NCBI RefSeq assembly: GCF_003323745.1
Contig: NZ_QOIL01000021.1
Coordinates: 1-64,000, forward strand
Source of the DNA: Sphaerisporangium album
GTDB taxonomy: Bacteria; Actinomycetota; Actinomycetes; Streptosporangiales; Streptosporangiaceae
Direction of reading: 5' to 3'
DNA length: 64,000 nucleotides
Shown here: positions 28,888 to 38,638 of the stretch, in pieces
Layout: the number at the start of each line of letters is the position of its first letter
How positions within the stretch are numbered: the first letter of the stretch is position 1
Translations under genes and position numbers: made by a program
Notes under the pieces: model-generated
Seen by the model: the letters and a program-made list of their open reading frames with translations, nothing else
What the model was told of the DNA's origin: nothing
The model's database searches: none

Positions 28888-29924
28888 GCTCCACCGCGCA
28901 GATGGACCGCCCGGTCGACGCCGACGCGCCGAAGAAGGGCCGCTGGGCCAGACCGAACATCCGTGCCGAGAACCTGGCGAGCGGCGTCGTGCTGCTCGGC
29001 CTGGTGATCGTGCTGAGCGGCGTCTCGCCGGCCTTCCTGTCGTTCTCCAACTTCCTGGACATCGCCCGGGTCGTGGCCATCACCGGCATCATCGCCGCGG
29101 GCATGACCCTGGTCATCATCACCGGCGGCATCGACCTGTCGGTCGGCTCCACCGTCGGCCTGGTGGGCGCGGTGACCGCCTCGCTGGTGGCGGGATCGGC
29201 CAGCAACTCCTCGTTCGTCACCGACTTCAAGCTTCCGGTGCCACTCGCCGTCCTGGTCGGCCTGGCCGTCGGCGCCGCGATCGGCTTCGTCAACGGCCTG
29301 ATCATCACCAAGACGCACATCGAGCCATTCATGGCCACCCTCGGCACCATGATCTTCGTGCGCGGCCTGGTGTACCTGTTCACCGGCGGGTACCCGATCC
29401 ACTTCGAGCCCATGCCGCGCGACTTCGCGTTCATCGGACAGGGCGCGCTGTTCGCCATCCCCACGCCGGTCTGGCTGTTCGCGATCGTCGTCGCCACGCT
29501 CTGGTGGGCGTCCCGGCGCATGTCGGTCGGCCGCGCCATCTACGCCATCGGCGGCAACCCGGAGGCGGCACGGCTCAGCGGCCTGAAGGTCGACCGGACG
29601 AAGATCCTCGTGTACACGCTGCTGGGCTTCCTCGCCGGCCTGGCGGGGATCATCCTCACCTCGCGGCTGGCCAGCGCCGACACCGTCAACGGCGTGGGGT
29701 ACGAGCTGATCGCGATCTCCGGGGTCGTGATCGGCGGCACCAGCCTGGTCGGCGGCCGGGGCTCGGTCATCGGCAGCCTCATCGGCGTCTTCACCGTCGG
29801 GGTCATCCAGAACGCGCTCAACCTGTTCGGCGCCTCGACGCCGATCCAGTACGTCGTCACCGGCCTGGTGCTGCTGCTCGCCATCAGCCTCGACGGCATC
29901 GCGCGGCTCCGGAGGCGGACATGA
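28884..29924 (+). CDS. Sugar ABC transporter permease 1 (RbsC-like)
   Basis: A 346-residue CUT2 permease with about eight to ten membrane segments. It carries the family motifs GGIDLSVGSTVGLVGAVTASL, ATLGTMIFVRGLVYLFTGG, AIGGNPEAARLSGLKV and GVVIGGTSLVGGRGSVIGSLIG. GTG 28884 overlaps the ATPase stop (GTGA). It should form a heterodimer with the next gene product. Confidence 0.92.
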
Positions 29925-29974
29925 GGACGCACAGGTCGCTTCGGTTCGGACGCGCAGAGAGCAGGTTCGGTTAG

Positions 29975-31051
29975 ATGTCGTCGTTGCCAGCACAGATTCC
30001 CGGCCGCCGACGTGGAGCGAGCGCGTCCGGAGCCGTCCGCCGGCTCCCCGTGCAGGGGCAGCAACTCGCGCTCGTCCTGCTGATCGCCCTGCTGGCGGCC
30101 GGGTTCACCAGCCGGGCGCCGGAGTTCCTGTCCTTGGACAGCATCGAGAACCTGCTGCGCAGCGCCTCGATGTTCGGCATCGTCGGCCTCGGCATGACGG
30201 TCGTCATCATCAGCTGCGGCTCGCTCGGCGGCATCGACCTGTCGGTGGGCTCGATGATGGCCCTCGGCGGCGCGATCGGCGCCGGCCTCCTCGGCACGGC
30301 GTTCACCGCCGCCAACCCGGTCCAGCTGCCCGCGGTCCTCACCGTGCTCATCGCCCTGCTGGTGACGGCGCTGCTCGGCGCCGCCAGCGGCCTGCTGATA
30401 TCGCGGCTGAAGCTCGCGCCGTTCGCCGTCACGCTCGGCATGATGAGCGTGGCCCGCGGCCTGACCTACCTGATGGTCGCCTTCGCGATCGGAAGCTCGA
30501 ACACCGCGGGCATCACGTTCTCCGACCCGCTGTTCGACTGGTTCGGCCTGACCAACATCGGCCCGGTCCCGGCGGTCACCGTCCTGTTCCTGGTGCTCGC
30601 GGCGCTGATCGCGTTCGTGCTCAAGGCCACCCCGTTCGGGCGCCGCCTGTTCGTGCTGGGCGGCAACGCGGAGAACGCGCGGCTGGCCGGCATCAACGTC
30701 CGGCGGACCATCGTGATCGTGTTCGCGATCAGCGGGCTGCTCGCCGGGCTCGGCGGGCTCATCCTGACCGGCCGCCTGTCGTCGGCCTCACCGCTGGCGG
30801 CGAACGGCTACGAGCTCGAAGTGATCATGGTCGCGGTCATCGGCGGCACCAGCCTGTCCGGCGGCCGGGGTTCGATCCTCGGCACCGTCCTCGCCGCGAT
30901 CCTGGTCAGCGAGATCGACACCGGCCTGGACATGATGAACGTGCCCTCGTTCAACCAGTACCTGATCAAGGGCACCATCCTCGTCGTGGCCGTGGTGATG
31001 GACAAGGTGTACCAGGCGCGAAGCAACCGGAAGTTGGTGCAGACCGCGTGA
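29975..31051 (+). CDS. Sugar ABC transporter permease 2 (RbsC-like)
   Basis: A 358-residue CUT2 permease, related to but clearly different from permease 1. It has GGIDLSVGSMMALGGAIGAG, APFAVTLGMMSVARGLTYLMV, VLGGNAENARLAGINVRRT and VIGGTSLSGGRGSILGTVLA. ATG 29975 lies 50 bases after permease 1 with no strong ribosome site. Two distinct permeases with one double ATPase is a common CUT2 variant. Confidence 0.92.
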   Translation: MSSLPAQIPGRRRGASASGAVRRLPVQGQQLALVLLIALLAAGFTSRAPEFLSLDSIENLLRSASMFGIVGLGMTVVIISCGSLGGIDLSVGSMMALGGAIGAGLLGTAFTAANPVQLPAVLTVLIALLVTALLGAASGLLISRLKLAPFAVTLGMMSVARGLTYLMVAFAIGSSNTAGITFSDPLFDWFGLTNIGPVPAVTVLFLVLAALIAFVLKATPFGRRLFVLGGNAENARLAGINVRRTIVIVFAISGLLAGLGGLILTGRLSSASPLAANGYELEVIMVAVIGGTSLSGGRGSILGTVLAAILVSEIDTGLDMMNVPSFNQYLIKGTILVVAVVMDKVYQARSNRKLVQTA

Positions 31052-31106
31052 TGTGGCGAGCAGGCCAGGGCGAAAGCCCCGGCCCGCGCTTTGAGAGGTG
31101 AGCTGC

Positions 31107-32804
31107 ATGCAGTACGCAAGGAAACCCGACCCGGTCGACGTCCTCATCGTCGGAATGGGGGCCTCGGGCGCGACCGCCGCGAAGGTGCTGTGCGAGGCCG
31201 GCCTGAAGGTCGTCGGCCTGGATCGCGGGCCGTGGCTACGGCCGCGCGAGCACTTCTCCGGCGACGAGATCAAGTTCCTCAACCGGACGTACCTGTGGTC
31301 CGACCCGCGGGTCAACCCGCGCACCGTCCGGACGGAGGAGAACGAGACCGCCGTCCCGACGCCGTTTTCGATGGTCCCGCAGATGGTCGGCGGCGGGACG
31401 GTGCACTGGGCGGGCTGGCTGCCGCGCCCGCGCCCGTCCGACTTCCGCATGCGCACGCTGCACGGTGACATCGAGGGCGCCAGCCTCGCCGACTGGCCGA
31501 TCGGCTACGACGACCTGGAACCGTACCTGTCCAAGGTGGAGTGGGCTTTCGGCTGCGCGGGCCTGGACGGCGCGGACGCCCACGAGCCGTACCGCAGCAG
31601 GCCGTACCCGACCCCGCCGCTGCCGCCGACCCGGGCGGGCAAACGGTTCTACGAGGCGTGCGAGAAGCTCGGCATCAACGCCATGCCGATCCCGCAGGCG
31701 ATCGTCACCAAGCCGTACCGGGGGCGTACTCCCTCGAACTGGACGAGCTTCTGGAACGGGTACGGGGACCCCAGCGGCATGCGCTCCTCGACGCTGGACA
31801 CCTTCGTGCCGGAGGCGCTGGCGACCGGCAACCTCGAACTGCGGCCGGAGTCCTACGTCCGCGAGGTGACCGTCGGGCCGGACGGCCGGGCCCGTGGTGT
31901 GCTGTACATCGACGCCGACGGCAGGGAGGTCGAGCAGGAGGCCGCGGTGGTCCTGCTGTGCCTGGGGGCCGTGGAGTCGGCGCGGCTCATGCTGCTGTCG
32001 AAGTCCCGGCAGCACCCCGACGGCCTCGCCAACAGCAGCGGGCAGGTCGGGCGCAACGCCACCTTCCACGAGTACCTGTTCGCCGTCGGCCTGTTCGACG
32101 ACGCGGAACCGCTGTACGGGTTCCCGGGCAACTACATCAGCGGCGGGTCCTTCCAGTTCTACGAGACCGACCATGACCGCGGGCACATCGGCGGCGCGCT
32201 GATCGGCGCGTCACACGTCGGCCAGCCGATCAACTGGAACTTCCCGGGACGGCCGCAGTGGGGCGGCGCCGCCAAGGACGCCGACCGCGACTTCTACAAC
32301 CACGCCATGAAGATCGGGCACACGCTGCACGACATGCCCGTGGCCTCCAACCGGGTGGACCTCGACCCCACGGTCAAGGACGCCTGGGGCCTGCCGGTGG
32401 CCAGGATCACCCACAAGGCGCACCCCAACGACATCCGCCTGGCCAAGTGGCAGGTCGACAAGAACGTGGAGATCCTGCAGGCCGCGGGCGCGTGGAAGAC
32501 GATCCCGGTGTACCTCGAACGCGGCCGGGCCAGCGGGAACACCTGCCACCAGCACGGCACGGCCCGCATGGGCACCGACCCCGCCACCACCGTCCTCAAC
32601 GAGTGGTGCCAGGCGCACGACGTCGACAACCTCTACGTCCTGGACGGCGCGAGCTTCCCCACGGCGACCGGGGTGAACCCGACGCTCACCATCATGGCCA
32701 ACGCCTGGCGGTGCGCCGACCACATCGCGGGCGTCCACGCGAAGGGGCGTACCGAACGTCTGCCGCAGGGACGCTCCGGCCGGGCCGCGGCGCCGACGAG
32801 CTGA
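31107..32804 (+). CDS. GMC-family FAD oxidoreductase, large subunit (gluconate/glucoside dehydrogenase type)
   Basis: A 565-residue flavoprotein. FAD is bound by VDVLIVGMGASGATAAKVLCEAG and by VGGGTVHWAGWLPRP; the C-terminal catalytic segment reads GNTCHQHGTARMGTDP and FPTATGVNPTLTIMANAWRCADH. ATG 31107 is preferred to the GTG 31098 because GAGAGG lies ten bases before it. No Tat or Sec signal is present, so the enzyme works in the cytoplasm. It is followed by its probable small subunit. Relatives paired with a subunit 3 oxidise gluconate or the C3 hydroxyl of glucosides. It closes the importer operon, so it likely oxidises the imported compound first. Confidence 0.87.
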   Translation: MQYARKPDPVDVLIVGMGASGATAAKVLCEAGLKVVGLDRGPWLRPREHFSGDEIKFLNRTYLWSDPRVNPRTVRTEENETAVPTPFSMVPQMVGGGTVHWAGWLPRPRPSDFRMRTLHGDIEGASLADWPIGYDDLEPYLSKVEWAFGCAGLDGADAHEPYRSRPYPTPPLPPTRAGKRFYEACEKLGINAMPIPQAIVTKPYRGRTPSNWTSFWNGYGDPSGMRSSTLDTFVPEALATGNLELRPESYVREVTVGPDGRARGVLYIDADGREVEQEAAVVLLCLGAVESARLMLLSKSRQHPDGLANSSGQVGRNATFHEYLFAVGLFDDAEPLYGFPGNYISGGSFQFYETDHDRGHIGGALIGASHVGQPINWNFPGRPQWGGAAKDADRDFYNHAMKIGHTLHDMPVASNRVDLDPTVKDAWGLPVARITHKAHPNDIRLAKWQVDKNVEILQAAGAWKTIPVYLERGRASGNTCHQHGTARMGTDPATTVLNEWCQAHDVDNLYVLDGASFPTATGVNPTLTIMANAWRCADHIAGVHAKGRTERLPQGRSGRAAAPTS

Positions 32805-32814
32805 GGAGGAGACT

Positions 32815-33519
32815 GTGACATCGATGGCAGACTGGCCGGTCGTTCACCCGCCGGCGGATCCGGACACCGGCGAGCGGCTCTTCTTCGACGACCACGAGTG
32901 GGACACGATCGAGGCGGCGACCGCGCGTGTCATCCCGACCGACCACGATCCCGGCGCGCGTGAGGCGGGCGCCGTGCGCTTCATCGACCGGTACCTGTCC
33001 GGCATCGGTTACGTGTACGCCGCCGCGGACGGCAGCGGGTTCCTGCGGATGAGCGGCAAGCTGGCCGACGCCTGGCGCGCCCGCATCGAGGACCTGCGGG
33101 AGACCTACCGGCAGGGGGTGCGCGACCTGGACGCGATCGCCCGCGAGCGGTTCGGCGCGGACTTCGTCTCGCTCGGCGACCCCGAGCAGGACGCCGTGCT
33201 GGAGCAGGTGTCCGGCCGGCCGAGGCCGGCACCCGTCGGGCTCACCGGCGAGGACGGCAATCCCACGATCCAGGTGTACGCCTTCGACGACGGGCTGTCG
33301 TTCTTCGACGCCCTGGTGGCGCACACCCGGCAGGGTTTCTACGGCGATCCCGTCTACGGCGGCAACCGCGACCGGGTCGGCTGGCGGGTGATCGGCTTCC
33401 CCGGTCCGGAGTCGCTCAAGGACACCATCGACGGGACGTACAGCGTGCGCGAGTACTACGTACAGGACTATGACTGGGGCCGGCTCATTCCGCACTTGAG
33501 AGGAGTGGGCAGGGCGTGA
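32815..33519 (+). CDS. Gluconate 2-dehydrogenase subunit 3-family protein
   Basis: A 234-residue partner of the preceding GMC flavoprotein. It has FFDDHEWDTIEAATARVIPTD near the start, then GAVRFIDRYLSG, QGFYGDPVYGGNRDRVGWRVIGFPGP and YVQDYDW, all typical of the gluconate dehydrogenase subunit 3 family. No export signal is present, unlike many relatives in which this subunit carries the Tat signal. GTG 32815 follows AGGAGGAG; ATG 32824 is the alternative. It probably stabilises the large subunit and helps electron transfer. A second, shorter homologue sits at 39524-39964 with another GMC protein. Confidence 0.85.
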   Translation: MTSMADWPVVHPPADPDTGERLFFDDHEWDTIEAATARVIPTDHDPGAREAGAVRFIDRYLSGIGYVYAAADGSGFLRMSGKLADAWRARIEDLRETYRQGVRDLDAIARERFGADFVSLGDPEQDAVLEQVSGRPRPAPVGLTGEDGNPTIQVYAFDDGLSFFDALVAHTRQGFYGDPVYGGNRDRVGWRVIGFPGPESLKDTIDGTYSVREYYVQDYDWGRLIPHLRGVGRA

Positions 33520-33644
33520 TTCGATCAGCGTCGGTCCGGTGTGTCGCCGGTTGCGGGCCGTGAGCCCGCATCGACTGAGAGGACGGCGAGCCGGTTGATG
33601 AACGACAGTCCGCTGTCCGTCGTGCTGCCCGGCCGGGTGTCGCG

Positions 33645-34673
33645 ATGAAGAAACTGGTACGGCTCAGTGACGTCGCCGCGGCGGCCAACACCAGCGCCAA
33701 GACCGCCTCGCGGGTGATCAACGGCGACCCGCGGGTGTCCGCGGAGACCCGCCTCCGGGTGCAGGAGGCGGTCGTCCGGCTCGGATACCGCGTCGACCTG
33801 CTGGCCAGGTCGCTCCGCCGGGGCGTGGACGACACGATCGGCGTGGTCGTGGAGTCGATCGCCGACCCGTTCTTCGCGGCGGTGATCAGCGAGATCGAGC
33901 TCGCGGCCCTGCGGCGCGGGCTGAACGTCATCGTGACCAGCAACAGGCGGCTGCCGAACCGCGAGGTCGCGATCGTGGACGGCCTGCGGCAGCGCCGGGT
34001 CGCCGGCATGATCATCACGCCGCACGCCTCGGACCTGTCGTACCTGGCGTCCACCGAGACGCCGGTGGTGTTCGTGGACCGTCATCCCAGGAACTTCGCG
34101 GCGGACGTCGTCACCTTCGACGACCGCGGCGGCGCGCGGACGGCCGTGCGTCACCTGCTCCGCTATGGTCACCGGAGGATCGCGTTCGTCAGCGACGACC
34201 TGGAGATCGAGACCTCCCGCAACCGGCACGCGGGGTACGTCGACGCGCTGCAGGAGGCCGGCGTCCCCGTGGTGGCCGAGCTGGTGGCGACCGACTGCGC
34301 GGACGCCGCCGTGGCCCGGAGGCGCACCTGCGACTTCCTGGACCTCGACGAGCCGCCGACGGCCGTCTTCAGCGCCCGTTCCGAGACGTCGCTGGGGGTG
34401 GTGAAGATGCTCCACGACCGCAAGCGCACCGACATCGCCATGGTGTCGTTCGGCGACTTCGCGCTGGCGGACGTCCTGTCGCCCGCGATCACGGTGCTGG
34501 AGCAGTCCCCCGAGCTGCTCGGACGGCTGGCGGCGGAACGGCTGTTCGCCCGGTTGGACGGGGACCGGAGTGATCCGGTCAACACGGTCATCCCGGTGCG
34601 TCTGGTGCCCCGCGGCTCGGGAGAGATCATCCCGGGCGGGGACGCGGAGACGGCGGCCGTCGCCGGATCGTGA
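33645..34673 (+). CDS. LacI/GalR-family transcriptional regulator
   Basis: A 342-residue regulator with a LacI helix-turn-helix and hinge (VRLSDVAAAANTSAKTASRVINGDPRVS) and a periplasmic-binding-protein-like sensor domain (DTIGVVVESIADPFFAAVISEIE, VVFVDRH, GHRRIAFVSDD, FSARSETSLGVVKML). The central part of the protein reads as intact. It lies between the importer/oxidase operon and the amidohydrolase. The TGACATCGATTACC element, with its ATCGAT centre typical of LacI operators, occurs before both neighbours, so this protein is the obvious repressor. No copy is seen before its own start. Confidence 0.9.
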   Translation: MKKLVRLSDVAAAANTSAKTASRVINGDPRVSAETRLRVQEAVVRLGYRVDLLARSLRRGVDDTIGVVVESIADPFFAAVISEIELAALRRGLNVIVTSNRRLPNREVAIVDGLRQRRVAGMIITPHASDLSYLASTETPVVFVDRHPRNFAADVVTFDDRGGARTAVRHLLRYGHRRIAFVSDDLEIETSRNRHAGYVDALQEAGVPVVAELVATDCADAAVARRRTCDFLDLDEPPTAVFSARSETSLGVVKMLHDRKRTDIAMVSFGDFALADVLSPAITVLEQSPELLGRLAAERLFARLDGDRSDPVNTVIPVRLVPRGSGEIIPGGDAETAAVAGS

Positions 34674-34878
34674 TGACCGCCGGGCTCGGCGCGGCCGTGG
34701 TCCGGTGCCCGAGGCGGCACGTGGGCGGGTGGCGCCCGTGCCCGAGGACGCCGCCGGGTGTGGCTTTCGTACCCGCCGCCGACCGGGGCCCGAAAACGGT
34801 GCGGGCTGACCGCTGTTCCTGGCGGCCCAACGTGTTGACCTGCGCTTTTACCGCTGTTGGATCCTTCGGCCGAACTGC

Positions 34879-34940
34879 TTGACACCTAACAGAGAGGGTG
34901 TTTACGGTTGTGCTCTAATGTTGTGACATCGATTACCTAA
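34879..34940 (+). promoter_or_regulatory. Promoter of the amidohydrolase with LacI-type operator
   Basis: TTGACA (34879-34884), an 18-base spacer and TACGGT (34903-34908). The operator TGACATCGATTACCTAA (34924-34940) starts 21 bases after the first base of the -10, the same phasing as both importer promoters. The gene starts at 35122, giving a leader of roughly 200 bases. Confidence 0.72.
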
Positions 34941-35121
34941 CCCCCGAGCGCCAAGGCAGGGGCGACGCTGCCCTCCGCGCGCCGTAATCGGTCGTCATCA
35001 CCCATCCACGTCATGCTCCGTCCCCGGTGTGACCCGCACCCCCGCGCGAGCAAAGACCCGCTTTGTAAGAGAAGTGCCGAGCGGCATCCCGCCGAGGCGC
35101 ATGAATCAGGAGGAATCGACT

Positions 35122-36207
35122 GTGGTCGACCCGTACGCAGTGGTTGCGATCTCGCCGCGCATTGTCACGATGAAGAAGCGCGAGGACGCTCTGGAGAGCG
35201 CCAAGCGGATCTGTGACTTCATGGACCCAGCGGTTCAGGTCGCCGCCACCGAGGGCGCGCCCGTCAAGCTGATCGTTCTGCCGGAGATGGCGATCCAGGG
35301 CATGCCCATGGACTTCCCGGCCGGCAACCGGGCGGCGCACGAGGCTTTCGCCCTGGACATCCCCGGTCCCGAGACCGAGGTACTGGCCCAGAAGGCCCGT
35401 CAGCTCAACACCTACATCGCGGCCGAACTGCTGATGGTGCGCGACCCCGACTTCCCGGGGCACCTGTTCAACGTCGCGTTCATCATCAGCCCCGAGGGCG
35501 AGGTCGTCTACAAGCGGGCCAAGGCCACGAGCGACGCCTACGAGGGCGGCGCGCTCGGCACCACCAACCCGCACGACATCTACGACGAGTGGGTGGAGAA
35601 GAAGGGCAACGGCAACGCGCTGGACGCCATCTTCCCGGTCGCCAAGACCGAGATCGGCAACATCGGCTACATCATCTGCCACGAGGGCGCCTACCCCGAG
35701 ATCTCCCGTGGCCTGGCGATGAACGGCGCGGAGATCATCATCCGCTCCACGCTGATCGACCCGCAGGTCAGCCACGGCATGTGGGAGCTGCAGAACCGCG
35801 CCCACGCCATGTTCAACCAGGTGTACGTCATCTCCCCGAACCTCGGCCCGCAGATGAACGACGACGGGCACATGTTCGACCTGTTCGGCGGCCGCTCCAT
35901 GATCGTGGACAACAAGGGCCGCATCGTCACCCGGCAGGAGGGCGTGATCCCGGGCGACTCGTTCATCAGCACGGTCGTCGACATCGAGGCGCTGCGCCGC
36001 AACCGCATGCTCAACGGCGTGACCAACTGGTTCAAGGACCTGCGCACCGAGCAGTACGCGGCGATCTACGAGAAGCCGATCTACGAGAAGAACCAGTACG
36101 CCAAGGAACTGCCCCAGGAGGGCTGGCTCGCCCGCGAGGCCGCCCGCTGCGGCGACAACATCGAGCAGCTGGTGGCGCGCGGCATCCTCACGCCTCCCTC
36201 GGCCTGA
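35122..36207 (+). CDS. Carbon-nitrogen hydrolase (nitrilase superfamily amidohydrolase)
   Basis: A 361-residue enzyme that would hydrolyse an amide or nitrile carbon-nitrogen bond. The Glu-Lys-Cys triad is visible: Glu55 in VLPEMAIQG, Lys131 in VVYKRAKATSD and Cys186 in GYIICHEGAYPE. Length and the NLGPQMNDDGHMFDLFGGRSMIVD segment resemble the aliphatic-amidase/formamidase-like branch. GTG 35122 is chosen because AGGAGG lies 9 bases upstream; ATG 35101, seven codons earlier, lacks one. It has its own promoter with the LacI-type operator, so it belongs to the regulon of the sugar importer. An amidase here suggests the imported compound carries an amide, lactam or amino-sugar group (inference). 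Confidence 0.85.
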   Translation: MVDPYAVVAISPRIVTMKKREDALESAKRICDFMDPAVQVAATEGAPVKLIVLPEMAIQGMPMDFPAGNRAAHEAFALDIPGPETEVLAQKARQLNTYIAAELLMVRDPDFPGHLFNVAFIISPEGEVVYKRAKATSDAYEGGALGTTNPHDIYDEWVEKKGNGNALDAIFPVAKTEIGNIGYIICHEGAYPEISRGLAMNGAEIIIRSTLIDPQVSHGMWELQNRAHAMFNQVYVISPNLGPQMNDDGHMFDLFGGRSMIVDNKGRIVTRQEGVIPGDSFISTVVDIEALRRNRMLNGVTNWFKDLRTEQYAAIYEKPIYEKNQYAKELPQEGWLAREAARCGDNIEQLVARGILTPPSA

Positions 36208-36330
36208 TCCCAGCACGCCCGGCGCACGGCGGGCCCGTCCGGACCTGACCGCTTCCAAAGGTCTCCGGCTCGGCTCCGCCGCGTACCGGACACCGGCCGG
36301 TCGCGGCCGGTCACGTTTCCCGACGGTGCC

Positions 36331-36355
36331 GCTCGGCCCACGTCAAGGGCCGAGC
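36331..36355 (+). terminator. Hairpin between amidohydrolase and alcohol dehydrogenase
   Basis: 9-bp perfect stem (36331-36339 with 36347-36355) and a 7-nt loop in the 203-base gap. It may end the amidohydrolase transcript or attenuate read-through. Confidence 0.55.
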
Positions 36356-36410
36356 GCGCCTTCGGTGGGTCCCCGCCCACCGGTGTGGTCCTCTCAGAGA
36401 AAGCGCGTAC

Positions 36411-37415
36411 ATGAAGGCAGTCCTGCTCGAACAAGCCGCCCCGATCGAGGACAAGCCCCTGCGGCTTCGCGAGGTCGCCGAGCCCACCCCGTCGGCGACG
36501 CAGATCGTCATCAAGGTGACCGCGTGCGGCGTCTGCCGGTCCAACCTGCACATGGTCGAAGGCGACTGGCTGCCCGGCACCCCGGCCTCGTTCCCCATCA
36601 TCCCCGGCCACGAGGTCGTGGGCACGGTCGCGTCGGTCGGCTCGGCCGTCACCCACCTGGCCGTCGGCGACCGGGTCGGCGTGCAGCCGATCTGGGCGAC
36701 GTGCGGCGTGTGCGAGTACTGCTTCTCGGGGCGCGAGCAGCTGTGCCGCAAGCGGCAGATCACCGGCGAGACCCTGAACGGCGGCTACGCCGAGTACATG
36801 CTCGCCGAGTCCGCGTACACCTACCCGATCCCGGACAACATCACCGACACCGAGGCGGCGCCGCTGTTCTGCCCCGGCATCACCGCGTACGGCTCGGTGA
36901 CCAAGGCCGATCTGTCGCCGGGCAAGAAGGTCGCCGTCCTCGGCGTCGGCGGCGTCGGACACATGGTCATCCAGATGGCAGTGCTCACCGGCGCCGAGGT
37001 GTACGCGGTGACCCGCAGCGCCGTCCACCGGTCCGTGGCCGAGGAGCTGGGCGCGCTGAAGTCCTACAGCCCGAAGGGCGAGGGCGGCGGTTTCGTCGCC
37101 GACGCCACGCTGGACGCCGCCATCGTCTTCGCGCCGTCCGCCGCGTCGGTGGCCGAGGCGATGCGCATCACCAAGCCCGGCGGCCGGATCGTCCTCGGCG
37201 TGTCCGAGACCGTCGGCCCGGTCGACATCGGCGACGAGAAGATCGTCCTCGGCTCCGTCCTCGGCAACCGCCGGCAGATGCGCGAGGTCCTCGACCTCGC
37301 CGCGGCCGGCAAGCTGCGCGCCGTCCACGCCGACTACCCCCTGGCCGAGGCCAACGAGGTGCTCGGCCTCCTGAAGTCCGGCCAGATCCGCGCCCGCGCC
37401 GTCCTCGTCCCCTGA
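36411..37415 (+). CDS. Zinc-dependent alcohol dehydrogenase (MDR superfamily)
   Basis: A 334-residue NAD(P)-dependent dehydrogenase. Catalytic zinc ligands are in TACGVCRSNLH and PGHEVVGTV, the four-cysteine structural zinc site is in CGVCEYCFSGREQLC, and the Rossmann fold shows VAVLGVGGVGHMVIQMA. The GVCRSNLHMVEGDW start resembles AdhA/cinnamyl-type class III enzymes. ATG 36411 has AGAGAAAG upstream. It probably oxidises or reduces an alcohol/aldehyde intermediate of the same pathway. The Gfo/Idh/MocA and SDR genes follow on the same strand at short distances. Confidence 0.88.
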   Translation: MKAVLLEQAAPIEDKPLRLREVAEPTPSATQIVIKVTACGVCRSNLHMVEGDWLPGTPASFPIIPGHEVVGTVASVGSAVTHLAVGDRVGVQPIWATCGVCEYCFSGREQLCRKRQITGETLNGGYAEYMLAESAYTYPIPDNITDTEAAPLFCPGITAYGSVTKADLSPGKKVAVLGVGGVGHMVIQMAVLTGAEVYAVTRSAVHRSVAEELGALKSYSPKGEGGGFVADATLDAAIVFAPSAASVAEAMRITKPGGRIVLGVSETVGPVDIGDEKIVLGSVLGNRRQMREVLDLAAAGKLRAVHADYPLAEANEVLGLLKSGQIRARAVLVP

Positions 37416-37456
37416 CCTGTGCGGTGACCACCCCCGTCACGACAAGGAGTTCCAGC

Positions 37457-38593
37457 GTGCTGAGCGATGAGGCGTCCCCGTCCTCCGCCGAGGCGCCACG
37501 GCGGGAGCCGGTGCGGTTCGGGGTGGTCGGCCACGGATGGCGGGCGGACTTCTACCTCCGCCTGGCCCGGCAGGCCCCGGACCGGTTCCAGTGCGTCGGC
37601 GCGGTGACGCGACGCCCCGAGGCCGGCGCGGGGCTGGAACGGGAATGGGACATCCCGACGTACCGGCGACCGGAGGACCTCGTCGCGGCCGGCGCCCCGG
37701 AGGTCGTCGTCACCTCGGTGCCGAGGACCGCCAACCCCGGCGTTCTGCGGACGCTCGTCGGTCTCGACGTGGCCGTCCTGTCGGAGACGCCGCCGGCCGA
37801 GGACGTCGACGGCCTGCGTCGGCTGTGGGCCGACCTGGGGGCCGCCGACCTGGTCCAGGTGGCCGAGCAGCACCCCTACCTTCCCATCGTGGCGGCGGTG
37901 CGCGGCCTCATCGACCACGGCGTACTCGGCGAGGTCACCTCCGCAGAGGTCTCCTGGACGCACGACTACCACGCCATCGCGCTGCTGCGGACCCTGCTCG
38001 GGGTCCGCGGCGAGCCGGCGCGGGTGCACGCCGTTCACACCACCGGGCCGGTGCTGGAGGGACCCGACCGCGGCGGATGGCCGGACGTCCAGAAGGTACG
38101 GGCGGCCGGGCACACCCTGTCAATCCTGGAGATGGCCGGCCGCACCGGCGTCTACGACTTCACGGAGGGGCAGTGGTTCAACCCGCTGCGCCGGCGGCGC
38201 CTGATCGTGCGGGGCAGCCACGGTGAGGTGGTCGGCGACCAGGTCACCTGGGCCGGGGACGATGGCACGCCGCTGAGCGCGCCCATCGTACGCCGCCACA
38301 CCGGGCTGGACGGCAACCTCGAGGGCGCGGACCTCGACACGCTGACCTGGGCGGGCAGGGTGCTCTACCGCAACCCGTACCCGGGCGCGCGGATGTCCGA
38401 CGAGGAGATCGCCATCGCGACCTGCCTGGAGCGGACGGTGCTCTGGCGGCGCGGCGAGGGCCCCGCGCCGTACCCGCTGGCCGACGCCTGCCAGGACCAC
38501 CTGCTGGCGCTGAGCGTCCACGCGGCCGCCGAACGGGGCGAGCCGGTGACGACCGCCACCGAACCGTGGGCCGACGCCGTCCGGGTCGCGTGA
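37457..38593 (+). CDS. Gfo/Idh/MocA-family oxidoreductase
   Basis: A 378-residue NAD(P)-dependent sugar or cyclitol oxidoreductase. The N-terminal dinucleotide fold reads RFGVVGHGWRADFYLRLARQ. The family EKP motif is altered: SETPPAEDVDGL stands where EKPLA normally occurs, so the catalytic lysine of that motif is missing. The C-terminal sheet domain (GEVTSAEVSWTHDYHAIALLRTLLG) is intact. GTG 37457 follows AAGGAG. Loss of the EKP lysine suggests either a different catalytic base or a non-canonical reaction. Confidence 0.8.
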   Translation: MLSDEASPSSAEAPRREPVRFGVVGHGWRADFYLRLARQAPDRFQCVGAVTRRPEAGAGLEREWDIPTYRRPEDLVAAGAPEVVVTSVPRTANPGVLRTLVGLDVAVLSETPPAEDVDGLRRLWADLGAADLVQVAEQHPYLPIVAAVRGLIDHGVLGEVTSAEVSWTHDYHAIALLRTLLGVRGEPARVHAVHTTGPVLEGPDRGGWPDVQKVRAAGHTLSILEMAGRTGVYDFTEGQWFNPLRRRRLIVRGSHGEVVGDQVTWAGDDGTPLSAPIVRRHTGLDGNLEGADLDTLTWAGRVLYRNPYPGARMSDEEIAIATCLERTVLWRRGEGPAPYPLADACQDHLLALSVHAAAERGEPVTTATEPWADAVRVA

Positions 38594-38638
38594 ACCCTCG
38601 ACCCCCGTTTTGATCGCCTATGGGAAGGGAAGCGTGGC

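Noticed and set aside
32815-32830. TGACATCGATGGC at the start of the subunit-3 gene, resembling the LacI operator
   Set aside because: It matches only the left half, lies inside a coding start within an operon and lacks the phased promoter.
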